A stretch of DNA of 6,510 bases, from NCBI GenBank assembly GCA_937942935.1, contig CALDGT010000783.1, forward strand, positions 1 through 6,510, in the 5' to 3' direction. Shown here one piece after another: positions 1 to 5,199 of the stretch. Position 1 is the stretch's first letter. Each line of letters opens with the position of its first letter. Position numbers and translations under genes: made by a program. This stretch comes from an uncultured Chloroflexota bacterium. GTDB lineage: Bacteria > Chloroflexota > Anaerolineae > Aggregatilineales > Phototrophicaceae. The notes beneath the pieces are model-generated. The model made no database searches. It was not told the origin of the DNA and worked only from the letters and a program-made list of their open reading frames with translations.

Positions 1-294
1 TTACTTGGTAAAGCATTTCCAAACAAACAATTCGGTGATATTGCAGAGGGTATGACCGCCGATATTATTTTTGCCAATTATCATCCCCACACAGCCGTGA
101 ATCAGCATAACATTGCATGGCATTTGTTGTATGGCATCGAATCTTGGATGGTAGATACCACCATCATCGGTGGCGAGGTGGTGATGCGTCACCGTCAACT
201 CATGGCATTAGATGAGGGGACAATCCTCAAAGAGGCGAGAATCCAATCCCAAAAAGTTTGGGAACACTATACCAAACTCAAGCAAAATAGCTAA
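1..294 (+). CDS. ssnA: SsnA-type amidohydrolase, C-terminal part (5' truncated by window edge)
   Basis: The frame is open from base 1 to a TAA at 292-294, giving the last 97 residues of a longer protein. They read like the C-terminal end of the amidohydrolase (metal-dependent hydrolase) superfamily: a GDIAEGMTADIIFANYHP segment (the usual G-x-ADLI strand after the barrel), then NIAWHLLYGIESWMVDTTII and GGEVVMRH, and a helical tail ending in KVWEHY. The NxxxHLLYG, GGEVVM and terminal W pattern matches SsnA best. SsnA is a putative aminohydrolase often encoded near selenium- or molybdenum-dependent hydroxylases; its substrate is not established. The metal-binding His/Asp residues would lie upstream and cannot be checked. 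An xdhC gene at the other end of the window fits the same neighbourhood. The family call is fairly sure; the exact function is not. Confidence 0.8.
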   Translation, partial: LLGKAFPNKQFGDIAEGMTADIIFANYHPHTAVNQHNIAWHLLYGIESWMVDTTIIGGEVVMRHRQLMALDEGTILKEARIQSQKVWEHYTKLKQNS

Positions 295-321
295 ACCACG
301 CGCAGAAAAATGGAGTTCTAC

Positions 322-327
322 TATAAT
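322..327 (+). promoter_or_regulatory. Possible -10 box (TATAAT) for the membrane-protein gene
   Basis: A perfect TATAAT lies in the 87-base gap after ssnA. No convincing -35 hexamer stands 16-18 bases upstream. The box is embedded in a direct repeat of TTCTACT (316-322 and 327-333). A start of transcription near 334 would leave a leader of about 48 bases before the ATG at 382 and would exclude the upstream in-frame ATG at 310. Weak evidence by sequence alone. Confidence 0.35.
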
Positions 328-381
328 TCTACTGGTAGTAATATCACGTTAGATTGGTTTCACACACAAGGAGTCCTTGTT

Positions 382-1302
382 ATGCAAAGCACATCACCCA
401 TTTCTGGAATGCCGAATACCCGCAGTGGCATTGTGCGCGGGACAGGCGGGTTTAGCATTATCGGTTTGCCAATTGCGCTCATCATTGGGGCAATTGGGGC
501 AGTAGCTATTGGTGCGGCACTTTTTTATAGTGGCAAACTCATTTATCTCATCTTCGTCTCGGTCATTATCGCGGCGGCATTGGTCGGTACAGTCTCAGTC
601 ATCGCCATGTCGGTTGGAAAAGTTCGCAACAGCGTTCTCGCCTTTTTATTAGGCGCAATTATCGGGCTTACGGCTTATGGCGCATATCGGGTCATAGAAT
701 ATTTGGATTTTATCCAAGAGACTAAAAACGAAGTGCGGAAAGAAGACCCAACCGCAAAAGATGCGGATATTGAGGTATTCATCAATTACCAACTAAGAGT
801 CGAGACAGGTGACGATGGATTCATCGGCTTCACCAAATATATGGCACAAGAAGGGTTTAGTGTCACCCGTGCTACCAGCAGTAGTTCAACTGGGATTGAT
901 ATTAAAGATGGTCTCGCATGGGGATATTGGGGCTTAGAAGTGTTGATTATGGCATTTGGGGGTGGTTTGGGTGCAATTAGCAAATCAAAACAACCTTATT
1001 GCACACAAGAGGGTCGCTGGCTCAAATATCAACCGCAAGCCCAAGTACCACGCGAGTATGCCGATGCGTTTATGACGGCATTCAAAAATGGCGATTTGCG
1101 CGGGGCGGCACAATATTTGCAACCCATTGACCGCAATGCCCCACTTCCAAAATTGTATATCGAATTGGGACGTTGCAATGACCAAGTACCCGATGGTGTG
1201 GTCAAAATTACGGCACTCCGCCCACAGGTCAAGAATAAAAGCAATGACCAAGTATTGTTTGATGGTGAAGTCAGCAATGTAAACTTGCTGTTTAACCGCT
1301 AA
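382..1302 (+). CDS. Uncharacterised four-helix membrane protein
   Basis: I do not recognise this 306-residue protein. The ATG at 382 is chosen because AAGGAG (368-373) lies 8 bases ahead; an in-frame ATG at 310 has no such site and would precede the likely promoter box. After a polar Ser/Gly-rich N-terminus there are hydrophobic segments at about residues 25-50, 54-77 and 84-104. A charged domain of about 75 residues follows (KNEVRKEDPTAKDADIEVF and GFIGFTKYMAQEGFSVTR are typical stretches). A fourth membrane segment lies at about 180-199, followed by a soluble C-terminal domain of about 105 residues. A PYCTQEGRW stretch (205-213) looks like half of a cysteine knuckle, but there is no paired CxxC. 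No signal peptide or enzymatic motif is visible. It stands between ssnA and the F420 genes with its own ribosome-binding site and a terminator behind it, so it is probably a separate unit. Confidence 0.8.
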   Translation: MQSTSPISGMPNTRSGIVRGTGGFSIIGLPIALIIGAIGAVAIGAALFYSGKLIYLIFVSVIIAAALVGTVSVIAMSVGKVRNSVLAFLLGAIIGLTAYGAYRVIEYLDFIQETKNEVRKEDPTAKDADIEVFINYQLRVETGDDGFIGFTKYMAQEGFSVTRATSSSSTGIDIKDGLAWGYWGLEVLIMAFGGGLGAISKSKQPYCTQEGRWLKYQPQAQVPREYADAFMTAFKNGDLRGAAQYLQPIDRNAPLPKLYIELGRCNDQVPDGVVKITALRPQVKNKSNDQVLFDGEVSNVNLLFNR

Positions 1303-1312
1303 AATAAATAGA

Positions 1313-1354
1313 TTCACCCATGAGGTGTCACATTGTCTTGTGGGTGAAGATTTT
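1313..1354 (+). terminator. Likely Rho-independent terminator after the membrane-protein gene
   Basis: TTCACCCA (1313-1320) and TGGGTGAA (1341-1348) form a perfect 8-bp inverted repeat 11 bases past the stop codon. Wobble and Watson-Crick pairs can continue inward (1321-1327 with 1334-1340). The stem is followed by GATTTTATATAT, a short T-rich tail. The T run is only four long, so strength is uncertain, but placement between two genes supports the call. Confidence 0.6.
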
Positions 1355-1361
1355 ATATATC
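1333..1361 (+). promoter_or_regulatory. Weak candidate promoter for npdG
   Basis: TTGTCT (1333-1338) and TATATC (1356-1361) are separated by 17 bases, each matching the consensus at four of six positions. The -35 would overlap the right half of the terminator stem. Transcription would begin near 1368, about 30 bases before the npdG ATG. A perfect TTGACA at 1374-1379 has no acceptable -10 at the right distance. Something must drive npdG after the terminator, but this specific site is a guess. Confidence 0.25.
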
Positions 1362-1398
1362 ATCAGCAAATTTTTGACACTCAGAAAGAATTGTTTCG

Positions 1399-2076
1399 AT
1401 GACCGAATCTAAAGAACCTATTGTAATGACAATTGCTGTACTCGGTGGAACAGGTAAGGAAGGCTCTGGTTTGGCGGTGCGTTGGGCGTTGAATGGCTAC
1501 CGTGTCATCATCGGCTCACGCGAGGCAGAAAAAGCGATAGTGCGGGCGAGCGAATTAAATACAGAACTAGGTGGGGAATATTTAATTGGCATGTCGAACA
1601 CCGATGCCGCCAAACAAGCCCATGTCATCGTCCTCAGTGTGCCATATAACGCCCATAAATCCACATTAGAAGGTGTCAAAGAGTATTTGACGGGGAAAGT
1701 TTTGGTAGATGTCACTGTCCCACTCGCCCCGCCAAAAGTCACCAGTGTAAATCTCCCAGAGGGGAAATCGGCATGTCTGGAGGCGCAAGCCTTTTTAGGC
1801 GATTCGGTAAAAGTGGTGGCGGCGTTCCAAAATGTGAGCGCAGAAAAACTCAAAGACCCCAGCGCAGAGGTCAATTGTGATGTGTTATTGTGTAGCGATT
1901 ATCCCGAAGCCAAAGCAGATGTGATGGCGCTGGTCAAAGCCACAGGAATGCGCGGAATTGATGCAGGCGGGTTGGTGAATTCAATTGCTGTAGAAGCCCT
2001 CACCCCAGTATTACTCTATATCAATCGCGCATACAAAGTTAAAGGGGCGGGCATCCGTATTACAAACCTCGAATGA
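1399..2076 (+). CDS. npdG: NADPH-dependent F420 reductase (F420:NADP oxidoreductase)
   Basis: Transfers hydride between NADP(H) and F420/F420H2 in the cytoplasm, so it can supply F420H2 to other enzymes. The 225-residue product begins with a Rossmann dinucleotide fold: AVLGGTGKEGSGLAVRWA at 13-30 is the nucleotide-binding loop, and IIGSRE at 37-42 carries the Ser-Arg that in this family contacts the NADP 2'-phosphate. VDVTVPL (103-109), AAFQNVSAEKL (141-151) and GIDAGGLVNSIAVEALTPVL (186-205) match NpdG proteins closely. The length is normal for the family. The start is uncertain: ATG 1399 has only a weak purine tract (AGAAAGAA), and ATG 1426, nine codons later, gives a more typical N-terminus. 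The stop overlaps the cofE start as ATGA (2073-2076), suggesting coupled translation. Confidence 0.93.
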   Translation: MTESKEPIVMTIAVLGGTGKEGSGLAVRWALNGYRVIIGSREAEKAIVRASELNTELGGEYLIGMSNTDAAKQAHVIVLSVPYNAHKSTLEGVKEYLTGKVLVDVTVPLAPPKVTSVNLPEGKSACLEAQAFLGDSVKVVAAFQNVSAEKLKDPSAEVNCDVLLCSDYPEAKADVMALVKATGMRGIDAGGLVNSIAVEALTPVLLYINRAYKVKGAGIRITNLE

Positions 2077-2837
2077 ACGCGCCTTCCCTTTCAATCCAAG
2101 CTATCGCGGGGATTCCACTCATCCAGCCCAATGATGATTTAGCCCAAATCATTATTGATGCGTGCCTCGCTATGAATGAAACCCTACAAAACGGAGATGT
2201 GCTGGTCATTTCCTCTAAAATTATTTCTAAATCCGAAAATCGGTTTGTAGATTTGCGCCAAGTATCCCCCTCAGATGAGGCAGTTCAATTGGCAGAAGAA
2301 ACACGCAAAGACCCGCGTGTCGTCCATTTGGTATTATCCGAAAGCCATGCTATCTCACGTAAAGGGTCTGGGGTATTGGTCACACATCACCGACTCGGAT
2401 TCACATCCGCCAATGCAGGCATAGACCAATCGAATGTCGGCGATGAGAATAAGGTGTTGTTATTACCCCTCAACCCCGATGAATCGGCTCAAAAATTACG
2501 GCATCGGCTCAAAGAATTGACCAACATCACCATTGGAATTGTCATCAGTGACACACATGGTCGCCCCTTCCGCATGGGCAACGTTGGGGTATGTATTGGC
2601 ATTGCGGGGTTGCCCGCCCTGCTCGATTTGCGCGGGACACACGATTTATTTGGGCGCGAATTGAGAATCACAGTGCAAGGTTATGCAGACCTCATCGCCT
2701 CTGCCGCGCACTTGGTCTGTGGTGAGGGTGGAGAAGGATTGCCCGTTATTCGGATTCGTGGGTTAGAATTTGAATCCACAGAATCATCTCATGCCAGCGA
2801 TTTATATCGTCCGCCACATTTGGATTTATACCGATGA
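2073..2837 (+). CDS. cofE: Coenzyme F420-0:L-glutamate ligase
   Basis: GTP-dependent ligase that adds glutamate residues to F420-0 to form the F420 tail. The 254-residue product is the usual length of a free-standing CofE (the N-terminal half of actinobacterial FbiB) with no fused reductase domain. Visible family motifs are GDVLVISSKIISKSE (41-55), TSANAGIDQSN (111-121), ISDTHGRPFRMGN (158-170), IGIAGLPALLDLRG (175-188), the FGRELRIT strand (193-200) and the ADLIASAAHLVCGEGGEGLP helix-loop (205-224). The common GRPWR appears here as GRPFR, a mild change. The tail carries DLYR twice (243-246 and 251-254). The gene starts inside the npdG stop and ends inside the start of the nitroreductase gene (ATGA at both ends), so the three are almost surely one transcript. 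Confidence 0.95.
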   Translation: MNAPSLSIQAIAGIPLIQPNDDLAQIIIDACLAMNETLQNGDVLVISSKIISKSENRFVDLRQVSPSDEAVQLAEETRKDPRVVHLVLSESHAISRKGSGVLVTHHRLGFTSANAGIDQSNVGDENKVLLLPLNPDESAQKLRHRLKELTNITIGIVISDTHGRPFRMGNVGVCIGIAGLPALLDLRGTHDLFGRELRITVQGYADLIASAAHLVCGEGGEGLPVIRIRGLEFESTESSHASDLYRPPHLDLYR

Positions 2838-3433
2838 GCAATTTCTTGGCACAGATAAAATCACGTCGTTCTATCCGCCGCTATCAGCCAGCCCTTATTT
2901 CATCAGAGCAAATCGAGCTGTTATTAGAGGCAGGGCGATGGTCGCCATCGGCACATAATCGGCAACCATGGCGGTGGGCAGTGATTCAATCTGATGCGAC
3001 AAAAATCACATTAGCACAAGCGATGGGGGCAAAATTACGCGCCGACTTGACGGCAGATAATGCCCCCATCGCAGTGATAGAAGCCGATGTTGCGCGGTCT
3101 TATGAGCGCATTACCAAAGCGCCACTGCTACTGTTATTATGCCTCACAATGGCAGATATGGATAAATACCCAGACCCAAAACGCGCCCAAAATGAATATA
3201 TCATGGCGGTGCAAAGTTGTGCGATGTCTGGGCAAAATGTGTTATTGATGGCGCATAATATGGGGCTTGGGGCATGTTGGATGTGTGCCCCGTTATTCTG
3301 TCCCAATATCGTACAGGCAACATTAAACTTGCCCGCCGATTGGCAACCACAAGCCCTCATTTCAGTTGGGATTCCTGCCGAAGAAAAAACAAAACCGCGC
3401 AATTCTATTGAAGATTTAACACTTTACCGATAA
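2834..3433 (+). CDS. Stand-alone FbiB-C-type nitroreductase, probable dehydro-F420-0 reductase
   Basis: A 199-residue FMN-dependent nitroreductase-fold protein that probably reduces dehydro-F420-0 (the product of phosphoenolpyruvate-based synthesis) to F420-0. Features seen: RRSIRRY (11-17), which in this fold contacts the FMN phosphate; SPSAHNRQPWRW (37-48); YERITKAP (90-97); YPDPKR (112-117); and MGLGACWMCAPLFCPNIV (143-160), followed by LNLPADW (164-170) and ISVGIPAEE (176-184). The CW...LFC...L.LP.DW...VG.P pattern is that of the FbiB C-terminal domain rather than of generic nitroreductases. In actinobacteria this domain is fused to CofE; here the two are separate but overlap by four bases. 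Stand-alone reductases of this kind are known from Thermomicrobia. A different F420- or flavin-linked substrate cannot be excluded from sequence. Confidence 0.87.
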   Translation: MSNFLAQIKSRRSIRRYQPALISSEQIELLLEAGRWSPSAHNRQPWRWAVIQSDATKITLAQAMGAKLRADLTADNAPIAVIEADVARSYERITKAPLLLLLCLTMADMDKYPDPKRAQNEYIMAVQSCAMSGQNVLLMAHNMGLGACWMCAPLFCPNIVQATLNLPADWQPQALISVGIPAEEKTKPRNSIEDLTLYR

Positions 3434-3460
3434 GACAAGTACCCCGTTTTCTGCTACAAT
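3432..3460 (+). promoter_or_regulatory. Promoter for the cofD-cofC unit (extended -10)
   Basis: TACAAT (3455-3460) is preceded by TG one base away (TGC-TACAAT, an extended -10) and stands 17 bases from AAGACA (3432-3437), a four-of-six match to TTGACA. The -35 overlaps the nitroreductase stop codon. Transcription should begin near 3467, giving a long leader of about 100 bases before the likely cofD start. It implies that cofD onward can be expressed independently of npdG-cofE. Confidence 0.6.
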
Positions 3461-3466
3461 GCGTGT

Positions 3467-3576
3467 ATAACATAATAGCGATAAAACGCGGGGAATACGA
3501 TATGGGCAAAATATATTTTACCTCTATCCATCATAGAGATAACCAGCCTACCCCTGCATACACAAGAGGCATGAAA
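3467..3576 (+). promoter_or_regulatory. Long cofD leader with mutually exclusive pairings (candidate cis-regulatory RNA)
   Basis: CTCTAT (3522-3527) and ATAGAG (3533-3538) form a perfect 6-bp hairpin with a 5-base loop. CCTCT (3521-3525), most of the left arm, is also exactly complementary to AGAGG (3565-3569), the best Shine-Dalgarno-like sequence near the cofD start. Thus either the hairpin forms and the ribosome site is free, or CCTCT masks the ribosome site. GGGG (3490-3493) could further pair with CCCC (3551-3554). These complementarities are seen directly; a regulatory role is inference, and no known riboswitch class is recognised. Confidence 0.35.
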
Positions 3577-4527
3577 TTGAATAATCACAAAAAAATTGTC
3601 TTATTGGTGGGTGGTGTTGGGGGTGCAAAATTAGCTTACGGGTTATATCATGCCATGCCACCAGAAGATTTGACCATCATCGTCAACACAGGCGATGATT
3701 TTTGGCATCATGGTTTACGCATTTGCCCAGATTTAGATACCGTCATGTATACCTTATCGGGATTAGTAGATAAAACCAACGGGTGGGGTGTGGCAGGTGA
3801 CACAACGCAGGCACTTGATGCACTGCGCCGATATAATTCGGATGAATGGTTTCGGCTTGGTGATAAAGATATTGCCACACACCTGCTTCGTACCCAATGG
3901 TGGTATGAAGGAACACCCCTCACCGAAATTACGCGCAGATTAGCGAGTTCTTTGGGCATTACCTGCCAATTATTACCCATGTCCAATAGTGAAGTGCCGA
4001 CTATTGTACACACTAAAGAATATGGCACGCTTGGTTTTCAGGAATATTTTGTCAAATATCGCTGGCAACCTATCGTCACCTCATTAGAATATGTTGGCGC
4101 AGATGCGACCAACCCACCCCCAGCCATCATCAACGCGATTGAATCTGCCGATGCGATTTTTATCGCCCCCTCTAATCCTTGGTTATCTGTCCGTCCCATT
4201 TTAAGTTTGCATGGGATGACCGATTTGCTCACCTCGCGGCATATTCCGCGCATTGTTGTCACACCCCTCATTCAAGGGAACGCCGTCAAAGGACCAACAG
4301 CCAAACTTATGAGCGAATTAGGGCTATCTACCACCCCAACCAGCATCATGCAATATTATGGCACAGTCATTAACGGCTTTTTGGGCGATGTTCGAGATGA
4401 AACCACGACATCTGCACCAGAATCGGTTCAATTACGCTTCACCGATACCCTGATGGATAGTGACGAAAAACGAATACATCTCGCAAAATATTTATTAAAT
4501 TGGCTCAATGATTGGAAATCCTCATGA
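3571..4527 (+). CDS. cofD: 2-phospho-L-lactate (or phosphoenolpyruvate-type) transferase
   Basis: Transfers the phospho-acid moiety from the GTP-activated intermediate made by CofC to Fo, giving F420-0 or dehydro-F420-0 (FbiA in actinobacteria). From ATG 3571 the protein is 318 residues, close to the family length. Motifs: LLVGGVGGAKLAYGL at the N-terminus (11-25); VNTGDD (38-43) and CPDLDTVMYTLSG (52-64), containing the conserved acidic residues; WGVAGDT (72-78); FRLGDKDIATHLLRT (94-108); IAPSNPWLSVRPIL (198-211); and TPLIQGNAVKGPTAKLM (231-247). The start is unsettled. ATG 3571 gives the typical N-terminus, but AAGAGG (3564-3569) is only one base away; TTG 3577 has that site 7 bases upstream; ATG 3502 would add 23 residues unlike the family, behind a weak GGGGAA. 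The stop overlaps the cofC start (ATGA, 4524-4527). Confidence 0.94.
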   Translation: MKLNNHKKIVLLVGGVGGAKLAYGLYHAMPPEDLTIIVNTGDDFWHHGLRICPDLDTVMYTLSGLVDKTNGWGVAGDTTQALDALRRYNSDEWFRLGDKDIATHLLRTQWWYEGTPLTEITRRLASSLGITCQLLPMSNSEVPTIVHTKEYGTLGFQEYFVKYRWQPIVTSLEYVGADATNPPPAIINAIESADAIFIAPSNPWLSVRPILSLHGMTDLLTSRHIPRIVVTPLIQGNAVKGPTAKLMSELGLSTTPTSIMQYYGTVINGFLGDVRDETTTSAPESVQLRFTDTLMDSDEKRIHLAKYLLNWLNDWKSS

Positions 4528-5198
4528 GTGTTTGGGCAATTATCCCAATAAAACCTTTACGACTTGCAAAAAGCAGATTATCTGCCATCGTCACACCAGA
4601 AGGTCGAGAAAAATTAGCAGAAGTGATGTTACGCCATACGCTCAAAGTGGTGCAAAATGTCCCAGAAGTGACAGGCACTTTAGTCGTCAGTAGAGATAAT
4701 CATGCGCTCACTATCGCCCGTGAATATGGCGCAAAGACCATTCAAGAAACGGGCAATCCCGCCCTCAACGAAGCCTTAGAACGAGCAACCTCTATTGTTG
4801 CCAGTTGGCGGAGCGATGCTATCCTCATTTTACCCGCCGATTTGCCACTCCTCTCGCCAGAAGATGTGAGGGAAATCATTCACATGGGGCAAATAGACCG
4901 TCCGTGTGTTGTACTTTCGACAGACCGCAATCGGGACGGCACAAATGCGTTTTATATTCAACCACCCGGGCTCATTCGTTATGCGTATGGTGAAGGCAGT
5001 TTTCATGCACATGCTGTTTTGGCACGCGATTCGGGCGCAGAAGTGCTGATGTATGAATCGGAACGCATGGTGCAAGATATAGATTTACCAGAGGACATCG
5101 AAAATTATATCCGTATTATCCAACGCTTAGATAGCAACAGCATCGCCAATTTGCCACTAGAAGAATTGCAATTACTGAACAGGAAATTGGATACCTAG
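4524..5198 (+). CDS. cofC: 2-phospho-L-lactate / phosphoenolpyruvate guanylyltransferase
   Basis: Condenses GTP with a three-carbon phospho-acid (2-phospho-L-lactate in archaea, phosphoenolpyruvate in mycobacterial FbiD, 3-phosphoglycerate in some proteobacteria) to make the donor used by CofD. The 224-residue product has the nucleotidyltransferase fold: PIKPLRLAKSRLS (8-20) is the GTP-binding loop, LPADLPLLSPEDV (103-115) holds the metal-binding Asp, and DRNRDGTNAF (134-143), YGEGSFHAH (155-163) and QDIDLPEDI (184-192) complete the CofC signature. ATG 4524 is chosen because it overlaps the cofD stop as ATGA and has GGAAA 5 bases upstream; an in-frame TTG at 4512 would add four residues without support. 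The substrate cannot be fixed from sequence by eye, but the nitroreductase gene nearby favours phosphoenolpyruvate. Confidence 0.94.
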   Translation: MSVWAIIPIKPLRLAKSRLSAIVTPEGREKLAEVMLRHTLKVVQNVPEVTGTLVVSRDNHALTIAREYGAKTIQETGNPALNEALERATSIVASWRSDAILILPADLPLLSPEDVREIIHMGQIDRPCVVLSTDRNRDGTNAFYIQPPGLIRYAYGEGSFHAHAVLARDSGAEVLMYESERMVQDIDLPEDIENYIRIIQRLDSNSIANLPLEELQLLNRKLDT

Positions 5199-5199
5199 C

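Noticed and set aside
310..381. In-frame ATG at 310 extending the membrane protein by 24 residues
   Set aside because: No ribosome-binding site; it lies upstream of the TATAAT box, while ATG 382 has AAGGAG at ideal spacing.
985..1317. Reverse-strand open frame opposite the membrane-protein gene
   Set aside because: Entirely antisense to a better-supported gene, with Cys/Ile-rich unlikely protein and no upstream signals; the same holds for reverse frames at 1497-1874, 3100-3402, 3708-4028 and 5220-5558.
1374..1379. Perfect TTGACA as -35 box for npdG
   Set aside because: No acceptable -10 at 16-18 bases; that position falls on the npdG start codon.
3434..3501. Terminator between the nitroreductase and cofD genes
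   Set aside because: The only sizeable inverted repeat has a 32-base loop and no T tract after it; promoter signals explain the region better.
3463..3570. GTG 3463 or ATG 3502 as cofD start
   Set aside because: GTG 3463 falls at or before the predicted transcription start. ATG 3502 adds residues unlike the family with somewhat atypical codons. Not excluded for 3502, only less likely.
4512..4523. TTG 4512 as cofC start
   Set aside because: ATG 4524 forms the same ATGA overlap seen at the other junctions and gives a standard CofC N-terminus.
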